DNA of 64,000 nt from Bacillota bacterium (GTDB taxonomy: Bacteria > Bacillota > Clostridia > Christensenellales > UMGS416). Where the stretch lies: NCBI GenBank assembly GCA_023435705.1, contig JAEYRH010000003.1, positions 248,001 through 312,000 on the forward strand, written 5' to 3'. A program made the position numbers and the translations under genes. The notes below the pieces were generated by a model. The model did no database searches and had not been told where the DNA came from. It saw only the letters and a program-made list of their open reading frames with translations. This document shows, in pieces, positions 51,106-59,295 of this stretch (positions within the stretch are counted from its first letter, which is position 1; each line of letters opens with the position of its first letter).

Positions 51106-52569
51106 ATGAAGATCAATAAAAAACTCAGATATGGCGGATACGCCCTGCTGGTTACTTTGTTTGGGATCGCCCTGATTGTTCTGTTGAACATTGGGCTTTC
51201 AGCGCTGGACCAGAAATTCGACCTGAAGATTGACACCACGCAGAACAAGAAGTACTCCCTGTCAGACACCACCAAGAAAACGGTGGCCGCGCTGACAAAG
51301 GATGTGCATATCTACACGCTGTATGTGGAAGGCTCTGAGAACCCTGACGTTGTGGAAATCATCAACAAGTTCAAGGGTCTATCCGCTCATATCACCGTGG
51401 AAAATGTGGACCCCGAGCGCAACCCCGGCTTTGTGAAGAAGTTCCAGAAGGAAGGCGAGACAATCGCCGCCGGTTCCATCATCGTCACCGATGCGGAAAA
51501 CAAGCTGGTGCGCATCCTTGACCAATACGCCCAGTATGAGTATGGCTATGATGAGACCACACAGAAAAGCTATATCGCACAGATCAAGGTGGAAGGGGCC
51601 GTTGCCAATGCCATGAATTACATTGAGCTGGGCTATATGCCGGCTGCTTATGTGGTGCAGGGCCATGGCGAGCTGTCCATCAGCAACCTTGGAAACATCA
51701 ATGCGTATATGTCTGACCAGAACTACAACCTGGAGTCTGTAAATATCGCCCAGACGCCCGAGAAGATCAAGGCTGGCGACATCATCATGTTCTTCAACCC
51801 CCAGACCGACATTTCCGATGAGGAGCGCGAACTGCTCAAGCCACTGATGGAAAAGGGCGGCCGGTTCTATTTCCTGTTTGACCCGCTGAAGACCAATGCA
51901 GAAAAGATGCCCAACCTGATGTCATTGCTGAAGCTGTATGACATCAGCCTGAGAAAAGGGCTTGTGGTGGAAACCAATCTTGGTAATATGTACAGCTCCC
52001 AATACCCCAGCGTTCTTGTGCCGAGTATTCAAACACACGAAGTGACCAAAGGCGTTGGTGGCGGCAGCGTGCCGGTGATTATGCCCAACTCCGGTGCTCT
52101 TGATCTGCCGGATGTGGCGCCGGAAAGCTCAATGACCATCACGCCCCTGCTGAAGAGCTCCAAAGACGCATATTTGAAGGTTGTCGATGAGACGACCACC
52201 AATGAGGATATGGAGCAGAAACCGGAAGACGAGACCGGTGAGTTTACGCTGATGGCCGCGGTGGAAAAGACCGTGGGCAGCGATGCCGCCGACAGCGTGC
52301 GGTTCATTGTCTCCTACAACACCGAGTTTGCGACGACCTCCAATCTCAGCAATTTCAGCAACAACATGAACCTGTTTATGGACAGCGCTTCCTGGATGCG
52401 CAACGCTGAGAAGGACATTTATGTGCGCCCGAAGACAGTCGCCGATTCCGTGATGCGGATCAGCAATGCTTTCGAGTTTTGGATGATCCTGGCCGTGTCG
52501 ATCCTGCTGGTGCCTGTGCTGATGCTGATCGCCGGCATTGTGATTCACGTCCGGCGCAAGCACCTGTAA
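51106..52569 (+). CDS. GldG-like ABC transporter auxiliary protein
   Basis: 487 residues from the ATG at 51106. An N-terminal membrane segment (about 10-32), a large extracytoplasmic domain, and a C-terminal membrane segment (FWMILAVSILLVPVLMLIAGIVI). Early sequence FDLKIDTTQNKKYSLSDTTKKTVAALTKDVHIYTLY matches the GldG/ABC_transp_aux family. AYVVQGHGELSISNL and DEERELLKPLMEKGGRFYFLFDP fit the family's Rossmann-like domain. It should sit on the outer face and work with the GldA/F pair. Confidence 0.85.
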   Translation: MKINKKLRYGGYALLVTLFGIALIVLLNIGLSALDQKFDLKIDTTQNKKYSLSDTTKKTVAALTKDVHIYTLYVEGSENPDVVEIINKFKGLSAHITVENVDPERNPGFVKKFQKEGETIAAGSIIVTDAENKLVRILDQYAQYEYGYDETTQKSYIAQIKVEGAVANAMNYIELGYMPAAYVVQGHGELSISNLGNINAYMSDQNYNLESVNIAQTPEKIKAGDIIMFFNPQTDISDEERELLKPLMEKGGRFYFLFDPLKTNAEKMPNLMSLLKLYDISLRKGLVVETNLGNMYSSQYPSVLVPSIQTHEVTKGVGGGSVPVIMPNSGALDLPDVAPESSMTITPLLKSSKDAYLKVVDETTTNEDMEQKPEDETGEFTLMAAVEKTVGSDAADSVRFIVSYNTEFATTSNLSNFSNNMNLFMDSASWMRNAEKDIYVRPKTVADSVMRISNAFEFWMILAVSILLVPVLMLIAGIVIHVRRKHL

Positions 52570-52594
52570 GCCAAATGGAAGGACGCTTGGCAAA

Positions 52595-54034
52595 ATGAAA
52601 ATGAAACGCAATCTGATCATACTGGGTGCGGTGCTGCTTGTTGTGGTAGCCGGTGTGGTGTTTGCCACCAATTATCAGCCACCGGCCGAGCCCACCGCAA
52701 CGCCCGCTCCCACCGAGGACCCAGCCTTGCTGCTAATGAGCAACTATACGTCTGACCAGGTCAAGGAAGTCACAATCAAGAACAACATCACCGCGCCGTA
52801 TACTGTGTTGAAGTCCGGCGACAAGTATGTTGTGCAGGGCATGGAGAGCAGTGATTTCAACCAGACCACAATCAGCAGCCTGGTCTATAATGCCGCCTAT
52901 GTCGCTGGCGATCGCATGATCGAGCAGAACCCCAAGGATCTGAGCGTTTATGGGCTGGACAAGCCGCAGGCCACCGTCACCGCCAAATATGTGGACGGCA
53001 AGATCAATGTGTTTTTAATCGGAGACATGTCTCCAGCCGGAAACAGCTATTACATCATGCTGGAAGGCGGCGACAAGGTTTATACTGTCTGGATGAATGT
53101 GGGCGGTTCCTTCCTCAAGACGCCGGACAGCATGCTGAACATTCCAAAGATACAGCTCACCCAGGAGGAAATTGAAACGGTCACCGTTTTGAAAAACGGC
53201 GAACCCATGCTTGAGGTCACAAACCAGACAAACGAGAAGGATGTAGCCTTATCACCCTGGAGGATCGTCAAGCCCTGGAAGCGGTCGGTGGATGCAGAAG
53301 TGTTGAGTAAATACCTCCAAACCATCCTTGAGATTGAGATGAACTCTGTTGAGGTTGGCGACGCCAAGGATCTGGCTCAATATGGGCTGGACAAACCGGA
53401 ATATGAGTTGACTGTCAGCGGCGCCGGTAAAACTGACCAACTGTTGTTTGGCAAGAAAAAGGATGATTACAACACCTATGTGAAGTTTGCCAACAGCAAT
53501 ACTGTGTACACGATGTCCACCAGCCTGCTGGACTTCACGAAGACCACTCCGTATAAGCTCATGGATAAGATGATCCTTCTGGTCAACATCACATCTGCGG
53601 TCGGTGTGGAGTTTGACGGCCTGGGTGTGAATGGCAAGATGGACATTGAGCACAAGGTCGTGTTGGACAGCAACGGCAAGGAGAAACTGGACGGCAACGG
53701 CAAGAAGACATACGACCAGGTTTTCACGATCAGTGGCAAGACAGTGGATGACAAGGTTGCCCGTTACTTCTATCAGACCTGCATCGGGTTGCAGACCCAC
53801 AGCATGGTCAAGGAAGGGTGGGTGCCCACTGGAACGCCGCTCGCCGTACTGACCTATACGAGAAACGCCGACCCAAGAGAGATCAAGATCGAGTTCATGG
53901 CATACGACGATGACTTTTTCGCCGTGCGGATGGACGGTGGCACGCACTTTCTGATCAAGAAGGAAAAAGTGCAGAAAGTCGCGGATGACTTGAAACTCCT
54001 GAAGGAAGGCAAATTGACTGTGCCCGCAAACTGA
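52595..54034 (+). CDS. DUF4340 protein, ABC-system accessory
   Basis: 479 residues. One N-terminal membrane segment (about 7-25), then an extracytoplasmic part made of repeated DUF4340-type units: LMSNYTSDQVKEVTIKN, DLSVYGLDKPQATVTAKYVDGK and DLAQYGLDKPEYELTVSGAGKT. The twofold YGLDKP motif marks an internal duplication. It follows the GldG-like gene after 25 bases, a common arrangement. Likely an outer-face partner of the transporter; molecular role unknown. Confidence 0.85.
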   Translation: MKMKRNLIILGAVLLVVVAGVVFATNYQPPAEPTATPAPTEDPALLLMSNYTSDQVKEVTIKNNITAPYTVLKSGDKYVVQGMESSDFNQTTISSLVYNAAYVAGDRMIEQNPKDLSVYGLDKPQATVTAKYVDGKINVFLIGDMSPAGNSYYIMLEGGDKVYTVWMNVGGSFLKTPDSMLNIPKIQLTQEEIETVTVLKNGEPMLEVTNQTNEKDVALSPWRIVKPWKRSVDAEVLSKYLQTILEIEMNSVEVGDAKDLAQYGLDKPEYELTVSGAGKTDQLLFGKKKDDYNTYVKFANSNTVYTMSTSLLDFTKTTPYKLMDKMILLVNITSAVGVEFDGLGVNGKMDIEHKVVLDSNGKEKLDGNGKKTYDQVFTISGKTVDDKVARYFYQTCIGLQTHSMVKEGWVPTGTPLAVLTYTRNADPREIKIEFMAYDDDFFAVRMDGGTHFLIKKEKVQKVADDLKLLKEGKLTVPAN

Positions 54035-54064
54035 GCACAGATCGCCAGTAGCAAAACTATAAAT

Positions 54065-54100
54065 CAAAAACGGCAATCCGGATGCGGGTTGCCGTTTTGT
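54065..54100. terminator. Bidirectional terminator between DUF4340 and RACo-like genes
   Basis: AAACGGCAA pairs with TTGCCGTTT. T runs follow the stem on the plus strand and on the minus strand (TTTTTGATTT), serving both convergent genes. Confidence 0.8.
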
Positions 54101-54122
54101 TGTCAGCCAGACACCGGGTTCT

Positions 54123-55868
54123 TCAAAATAGCATTTTCTCTATAAATGCCTGCTGGAAATCCTGTCTCGCCGAAAGCTCGATATATCGGATTGCCTTGGC
54201 AAGCCGCTTGGCTTCCTCCATTGCTTCTGTGGAGAGCAGTACCGCTTTTGCGCCGGCTCCCGAGCTGTTGCCAATTGCCACAGCCTTGTCTGCCAGCGCC
54301 AGCGGGATCAAGCCTATCCGCCCGGCCGACCGCTTGTCCAGATAGCTGCCAAAACCGCCGGCCAGATAAATGGTTTTCACATCCTCCACACCAATCCCAG
54401 CTTCGGCGAGCAGCACGTCAATGCCCGCTGCCACAGCGGCCTTTGCCAGCTGCACCTCGCGGATATCACGGGCAGTCAGTTTCACACCGGATACGCTGTC
54501 GATCACAATACCTTCTTCATCAAATGAGACCCAGCCCGGTGCGTTGTTGCGCTCCAACCGGCCGGTCTCGTCAATCACACCCGCGTCCAGCAGGCCGGCC
54601 ACCAGGTCCAGCAGCCCGGAGCCGCAGATGCCGCGGGCCGGTTCACCGCCGATGGTGGTGAATCGGATGCCATCTTCCACCACAGCTGTGTTGATTGCGC
54701 CGGCCACGCCGCCCATGCCGCAGCGGATGTGCGCACCCTCAAAGGCCGGGCCTGCAGCGGTGGAGCAGGCAAAGAGCTTGCCAGCAGCGGCCAGCGCAAT
54801 CTCGCCATTGGTGCCGATGTCAATCAAAAGCGAAGGTTCAAATTGCTCGTTCATGCCTGCCGCCAGCAAGCCCGCCACTGTGTCGGCACCGACATAGCCG
54901 GACACGCAGGGTAGCATCGTAACCGCCGCGTTGGGATGCAGATGGAGGCCCAGCGCGGCTGCCGGCAGCTCCATTGCTGATGTAAACGCCGGGGTGAAGG
55001 GTGCTTGCGCGATGTGCTCCGGTGATACACCGGCAAACAGGTGCATCATCACCGTGTTGCCGGCCACCACAACGTGTGCTATGCTGCTCCGATCCACTCC
55101 TGCGGTATGGCACAGCCGGCCGATCATGCCGTCTATTTCACTGGCCACTGCAGCCTGGAGCGCCTCCAGCCCGCCGGCTTTGGCGTGGTCCGCACGGGTG
55201 ATCACGTCGTCACCCCATGCCTTCTGTGGGTTCAAAGCCGAGGTGACTGCAACCTCCTCACCGGTTGTGAGGTCAACCAGGTAGGCCGCCAACGTTGTCG
55301 TGCCAATGTCCACAGCCGCGCCATAGAGCCGCTCCGGGTTCAGGCCGATCACTGCATGTCCCCGAAGCGCCGCGGTGACCTCCCAGCCGCACCGCCGCAA
55401 CGCGCCGGGCAGTTCTTTCAGCACATCCGGCGATGCTGTGAGCCCATCCATCGCCAGTGCCTCCGCCAACCGATCCAGGTCAGCCCGTTGGTCGTCAAGA
55501 CCTGGCTCAGTCAATCTGGCAGCCTTTGTGACTACTTGTGGGTGAAACGGATATTGCACTGAATGGCCCTCGGTGGCGATGTGAGCTGCCCTATATCCTG
55601 TTTGCTCGAGCCGGATGTCCATGCCCTCAAGAGGTGCTGTTGCGCACGCCAGGCGCACGCCAGCGAGCAGGTCCTCCTTGCTGATCAACCGCAGGTCAGA
55701 TGCTGTTGGCGCCGGGGCATTGGCAATCACAACGCGGCACTTCCCGCACCGGCTGCCGCCGCCGCATGGAGCGGCCAGGCGATAGCCCAGCGCCGGCAGC
55801 AAGGAGTGAAGAGTTGTGCCTTGAGCGGCCCCTGCCTGAAAACTCTTGCCGTTAACGGTGATCCTCAT
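54123..55868 (-). CDS. Ferredoxin-ASKHA protein, corrinoid activator (RACo/RamA)-like
   Basis: 581 residues. The N-terminal 2Fe-2S ferredoxin domain has CGGGSRCGKCRV and RLACAT (four Cys). A linker leads to a DUF4445/ASKHA ATPase part: YGAAVDIGTTTLAAYLVDL (phosphate loop 1), VVAGNTVMMHLFAG, SLLIDIGTNGEIALA, GICGSGLLDLVAGLL and KTIYLAGGFGSYLD. RACo and RamA use ATP and the cluster to re-reduce inactive Co(II) corrinoid proteins. No corrinoid protein or methyltransferase gene is nearby, so the partner is elsewhere. RamA's two-4Fe-4S C-terminus is absent. Confidence 0.85.
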   Translation of the reverse strand: MRITVNGKSFQAGAAQGTTLHSLLPALGYRLAAPCGGGSRCGKCRVVIANAPAPTASDLRLISKEDLLAGVRLACATAPLEGMDIRLEQTGYRAAHIATEGHSVQYPFHPQVVTKAARLTEPGLDDQRADLDRLAEALAMDGLTASPDVLKELPGALRRCGWEVTAALRGHAVIGLNPERLYGAAVDIGTTTLAAYLVDLTTGEEVAVTSALNPQKAWGDDVITRADHAKAGGLEALQAAVASEIDGMIGRLCHTAGVDRSSIAHVVVAGNTVMMHLFAGVSPEHIAQAPFTPAFTSAMELPAAALGLHLHPNAAVTMLPCVSGYVGADTVAGLLAAGMNEQFEPSLLIDIGTNGEIALAAAGKLFACSTAAGPAFEGAHIRCGMGGVAGAINTAVVEDGIRFTTIGGEPARGICGSGLLDLVAGLLDAGVIDETGRLERNNAPGWVSFDEEGIVIDSVSGVKLTARDIREVQLAKAAVAAGIDVLLAEAGIGVEDVKTIYLAGGFGSYLDKRSAGRIGLIPLALADKAVAIGNSSGAGAKAVLLSTEAMEEAKRLAKAIRYIELSARQDFQQAFIEKMLF

Positions 55869-55883
55869 TGGTGCCTCCGGTTG

Positions 55884-56183
55884 TTACTTGAAAAAGGTTT
55901 TCATAAACAAGGGCATTGCCTCGTAAATGGTGAACGCGCCGATTACAACAAACAATAATCCGGTGACCAGCTTCAGCACATCGGCAGGGATATATTTCGT
56001 GATCACGCCGCCAAAAAACGCGCCAAGAAACGTGACCACGACCAAGGCGGCAGACGCCCCGATGAACACGGGCCATGGCTTGCTGTTTCCGGCGGCCAGT
56101 GTAAACACGGCCAACTGCGTTTTGTCACCCAGTTCGGCTAATAGAAGCGTGCCAAACGCCACGGCAGCGAGCTTCCAGTCCAT
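55884..56183 (-). CDS. Half-size GDT1/TMEM165-type cation transporter
   Basis: 99 residues, three membrane segments, with one copy of the family motif AELGDKTQLA near residue 16. Typical bacterial members such as MntX-type Mn exporters have two copies in about 190 residues. A half-size protein should therefore dimerise, either with itself or with a second half not seen here. Substrate Mn or Ca is inferred from the family. AAAGGAG precedes the ATG and a good promoter lies 20 bases further up. No yybP-ykoY riboswitch was found. Confidence 0.8.
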   Translation of the reverse strand: MDWKLAAVAFGTLLLAELGDKTQLAVFTLAAGNSKPWPVFIGASAALVVVTFLGAFFGGVITKYIPADVLKLVTGLLFVVIGAFTIYEAMPLFMKTFFK

Positions 56184-56200
56184 CGCCTTCGCTCCTTTGG

Positions 56201-56229
56201 ATTATAGGGATACACATACAAATATGCAA
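56201..56229 (-). promoter_or_regulatory. Promoter of the GDT1-type gene
   Basis: Minus strand TTGCAT (56224-56229), 17-base spacer, TATAAT (56201-56206), giving a very short leader. Confidence 0.7.
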
Positions 56230-56316
56230 GCAGGCATGCAACAATGAGCGAATTCGTTCTGTTGATTTGTTGTAATATGTGCTGTTGCGGAGTAACAGGT
56301 TGCTGGTGCAGTGATG

Positions 56317-56499
56317 CTAAATCCGGCTGCCGGGGCCCATACTCAGATAATCAAAGGTGTTGCTGCTCATCGCGTGGCGCACGCAGCCGCTTTCCACTAT
56401 GGTCTGCACACCTTTCCATGACATGGTTGGGATTTCCGGTGGCTTGTATTCCACCGGGTGCTCCAAAATCACCCGGGCTGGGATGACGCTGTAAATCAT
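56317..56499 (-). CDS. YlzJ-like protein
   Basis: 60 residues: MIYSVIPARVILEHP, then EIPTMSWKGVQTIVESG and a C-terminal DYLSMGPGSR. Size, the opening pattern and position directly after tepA match the YlzJ-like family of sporulating Firmicutes. Its ATG overlaps the tepA stop (ATGA), so it is translated together with it. Function in the family is unknown; a small partner of TepA is possible. Confidence 0.75.
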   Translation of the reverse strand: MIYSVIPARVILEHPVEYKPPEIPTMSWKGVQTIVESGCVRHAMSSNTFDYLSMGPGSRI

Positions 56500-57248
56500 G
56501 ACGGATTGTCCTCCTGTTTTAAATCTTCCTTTTCTTGCTCTTCTTTTTGTGTGATCAGCTCCCGCAGTTTGGAGAGCGCCTTTTCCAACGAGCCTGTTTC
56601 GTCAATCAGACCGCAGGCCACTGCTTCAGGGCCGATCAGGATTGTGCCCATGTCATTGGCCAGTTCGCCTGTGCGGGTCAGCATTTCCATGAACTGCTCG
56701 CGCTTGATGCTGCTGTGCTGTGTCACGAAGGATACCACGCGATCCTGCATCTTGTTCAGATAATCAAACGTCTGCGGTGCGCTGATGACCATGCCGTTCA
56801 GGCGGACCGGGTGGATTGTCATCGTAGCCGTGGGTGCGATGAATGACCATGTGGTGCTCACAGCCAAGGGAACACCGATGCTGTGGCCTCCGCCCAGCAC
56901 CACCGAAACAGACGGTTTGGACATTCCTGCGATCAGCTCGGATATGGCCAGCCCGGCTTCCACGTCGCCGCCCACAGTGTTCAGCAGCACCAGGAAGCCC
57001 TTGATGTCTGGGCTTTCCTCTATGGCTACCAGCATCGGGATGATGTGCTCATACTTGGTGGTTTTGTTGTTTGAGGGCAACACCATATGGCCCTCAATCT
57101 GCCCCACAATCGTGATGCAGTGAATGGGGCTTTTCGGGGCAAGCGGCTGCATCTGCGGCGGAATGCCATAGTTTGCGGTGCTGTCCTCGTTCTGTGGTGT
57201 GGTGGTTGGTTGTTCCGGATCGGTGGGTGTTGGCGTTTCAGGCACCAT
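56496..57248 (-). CDS. tepA: TepA-type ClpP-family serine protease
   Basis: 250 residues. A Pro/Thr-rich N-terminus (about 1-35) precedes a ClpP fold: HCITIVGQIEGHMVLPSNNKTTKYEHIIPMLVAIEESP, NTVGGDVEAGLAISELIAGM, catalytic Ser in LGGGHSIGVPLA, and catalytic His in TIHPVR. The C-terminus is Lys/Glu-rich. TepA is linked in Bacillus to protein export and, as a ClpP-like enzyme, to degradation of small acid-soluble spore proteins' or membrane substrates; the exact role here is open. It overlaps ylzJ by four bases. Confidence 0.9.
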   Translation of the reverse strand: MVPETPTPTDPEQPTTTPQNEDSTANYGIPPQMQPLAPKSPIHCITIVGQIEGHMVLPSNNKTTKYEHIIPMLVAIEESPDIKGFLVLLNTVGGDVEAGLAISELIAGMSKPSVSVVLGGGHSIGVPLAVSTTWSFIAPTATMTIHPVRLNGMVISAPQTFDYLNKMQDRVVSFVTQHSSIKREQFMEMLTRTGELANDMGTILIGPEAVACGLIDETGSLEKALSKLRELITQKEEQEKEDLKQEDNPS

Positions 57249-57439
57249 TTCATCAGCTCCGTTTTTTTCTTGTTTTAGTCTCTCCCCGATCAGGTGTAAT
57301 AAACCGTTGTGGCATTTGAATACTCAAACGCAGCTATGTGGTTTTCAACGTCTGTTTTGATGTTTTTGGCGGAATTGCGATGACAGCTTGATGCCATGAA
57401 TATAGTATTTTGATGAAAACAATGATGGAGGGATTCTCA

Positions 57440-58249
57440 ATGTGGAGCCGTGAACAATTGAAGGACAGGGCAAAGTTTGGATTGAGCAAATACTACTGGA
57501 TGGCATTCCTGGTAACGTTTTTGGGGGGCATCCTGAGCGGTGGAGGTCGTGGTGGGCCTACATTTAACTTCAATTTTGGAAATTCCAACTGGCGCTCCAT
57601 GAATCACTACAACAACTATGGCGACCGGTTTGGCGGCCTTGACATCAGCGATCCGAACTTTATCGCAACGCTTACGATGATTCTCACCGGAGTGGCTGTC
57701 GTGTCCGTAGTCGCGTTGATTGTCATGGCCATCAGTTATGCGTGGCAGATCTTCCTTGGAGGCCCAATCGAGGCGGGGATGAGCCGTTACTTTTTGGAAG
57801 CCAGGCAAGACCGGTCTGACTTTGTGAACCTATTCTACTCATTCCGCAATGGCCGATACATCAACACGGTCAAAGCCATGGCTTGGAGGCTGTTGTTCAC
57901 AATGCTTTGGACGCTGCTGCTGATCATCCCCGGCATCATCAAAGGATATGCTTACAGCATGGTGCCATATCTCATGGCGGACAATCCTGGCATGGATTAC
58001 AAGCGCGCACTGAAGCTGAGCATGGCGATGACAGATGGGCAGAAGTTTGATATTTTCGTGCTGGACCTTTCTTTCATTGGCTGGGCCTTGCTTGGTGTGT
58101 TGACTTGTGGCATTGGGTTACTCTTCTTAAACCCGTATATCTACGCGACCAAGGCAGAGCTCTATGTGGTTTTGCGCCAGCAGGCACTTGAGCGCGGCCT
58201 GTGCACCGCGGAGGAGCTCAACCAGCCGCTGTCGGAAGCCTCTGCCTAA
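57440..58249 (+). CDS. DUF975 membrane protein
   Basis: 269 residues from the ATG at 57440, seven bases after GGAGGG; earlier in-frame starts lack a site. REQLKDRAKFGLSKYYWMAFLVTFLGG opens the family pattern. An Asn/Gly-rich loop follows (NFNFGNSNWRSMNHYNNYG), then four or so membrane segments with IIPGIIKGYAYSMVPYLMADNPGMDYKRALKLSMAMTDGQK, the DUF975 core. The family is an integral-membrane family of unknown function. Followed by a good terminator. Confidence 0.88.
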   Translation: MWSREQLKDRAKFGLSKYYWMAFLVTFLGGILSGGGRGGPTFNFNFGNSNWRSMNHYNNYGDRFGGLDISDPNFIATLTMILTGVAVVSVVALIVMAISYAWQIFLGGPIEAGMSRYFLEARQDRSDFVNLFYSFRNGRYINTVKAMAWRLLFTMLWTLLLIIPGIIKGYAYSMVPYLMADNPGMDYKRALKLSMAMTDGQKFDIFVLDLSFIGWALLGVLTCGIGLLFLNPYIYATKAELYVVLRQQALERGLCTAEELNQPLSEASA

Positions 58250-58270
58250 TTGTATTATGTGATATGCTGA

Positions 58271-58306
58271 GAATGGGCGGGATTTATTTCCGCCCATTCT
58301 GTTTTG
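58271..58306 (+). terminator. Terminator after the DUF975 gene
   Basis: GAATGGGCGG (58271-58280) pairs with CCGCCCATTC (58290-58299), followed by TGTTTTG. Confidence 0.8.
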
Positions 58307-58321
58307 TCGAGTTATGTCCGG

Positions 58322-59179
58322 TTACTTGGTTTTCTTTCCGGGCATTGTGGCGTTGGCCGGCAGGCAGATGCTGTTGCCCGGTAAAAACCAGCAAGGTGGC
58401 GCGAAGGGATTGGCCTTCAGCAGGTCGTCGGTGGAAACCTGGAATTTCTCCGCCAGCTTCAACAGGTCCTCACCCTCGCCAATCATGTAGCGTTCGCTTT
58501 CCACGCAAGCTGGCAGGCAGGCAAACGGCGCGATGCACAGGCGTGTGCCGGGCATCAGGTTTTCTGAGGAGAAACCGGGGTTGGCCACTGTAAGCGAATA
58601 GACGGATACGCTGAACCGTTCGGCGATGCTGGTGAGCGTGTCACCATTGGCGACGATGTAGCTCATCGAGCCGGTGGGGCAGGGGGCCATCACCGGTGCG
58701 GGGATGCAGATCAGGATGCCTGCCATCAGATTGTTGCCGTTAAGGCCTGGGTTGGCGGCCATCAGTTCATTGGTGGTGATGCCAAACTTCTTTGCGATGC
58801 TATAGAATGTGTCTCCCACCTGCACTGTGTAGTTTTGACCGTCACAAGGCTTGGACATCGGCACACAGAGCATCTGTCCAAGATACAGCATGGACATTTC
58901 GTTGAGGCCGGGGTTGGCAGCCAGCAGTTGCTGCACTGTCGTGCCATTCATCCTGGCGATGTTGTATAGCGTGTCGCCTTCCTCCACCGTGTAGGGCATT
59001 GTGCCCTCGGGGCACATCGTGGTCGGTTGTGGGGTTGGCGGGATCACGCCGCCCGATTCGGTTGCCGGTTGGTAAACACCAAATGGGTAGCTATAGTTGG
59101 CGGCCTGCTGCAGGCACGGGTTCCAGCCCGGTATGTATCCCGGCATGTAGCCGTTGGGGACCGGTGGATATGGTCTCAT
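58322..59179 (-). CDS. Four-LysM protein, SafA-like spore protein
   Basis: 285 residues. An N-terminal Pro/Tyr/Gly-rich segment (1-55) is followed by four LysM domains at about 62-107 (YTVEEGDTLYNIARMNGTT), 116-159 (YTVQVGDTFYSIAKKFGIT), 173-215 (YIVANGDTLTSIAERFSVS) and 229-274 (YMIGEGEDLLKLAEKFQVS). Each binds N-acetylglucosamine-type glycans. There is no signal peptide, which suits a protein made in the mother cell and placed on spore cortex, as with SafA. Cys residues between domains may cross-link. AGGAGG precedes the ATG. Confidence 0.85.
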   Translation of the reverse strand: MRPYPPVPNGYMPGYIPGWNPCLQQAANYSYPFGVYQPATESGGVIPPTPQPTTMCPEGTMPYTVEEGDTLYNIARMNGTTVQQLLAANPGLNEMSMLYLGQMLCVPMSKPCDGQNYTVQVGDTFYSIAKKFGITTNELMAANPGLNGNNLMAGILICIPAPVMAPCPTGSMSYIVANGDTLTSIAERFSVSVYSLTVANPGFSSENLMPGTRLCIAPFACLPACVESERYMIGEGEDLLKLAEKFQVSTDDLLKANPFAPPCWFLPGNSICLPANATMPGKKTK

Positions 59180-59249
59180 ATGATAAACCTCCTAGCGAAA
59201 GAGTGGCCGAATGACCCGTAATAATCATATTCACCAGGGGGTTTGGGTG

Positions 59250-59276
59250 TTCAAAAGGCTCCCTTTCGGGAGCCTT
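59250..59276 (-). terminator. Terminator of the GNAT-like gene at 59296
   Basis: On the minus strand AAGGCTCCC-GAAA-GGGAGCCTT is followed by TTGAAC; the stem's own T residues give a TTTT run. Confidence 0.75.
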
Positions 59277-59295
59277 CAACTGTAGCGATCATGTT

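Noticed and set aside
56184..56316. yybP-ykoY manganese riboswitch upstream of the GDT1-type gene.
   Set aside because: The predicted start site lies about 20 bases before the ATG, leaving no room, and the conserved motif is absent.
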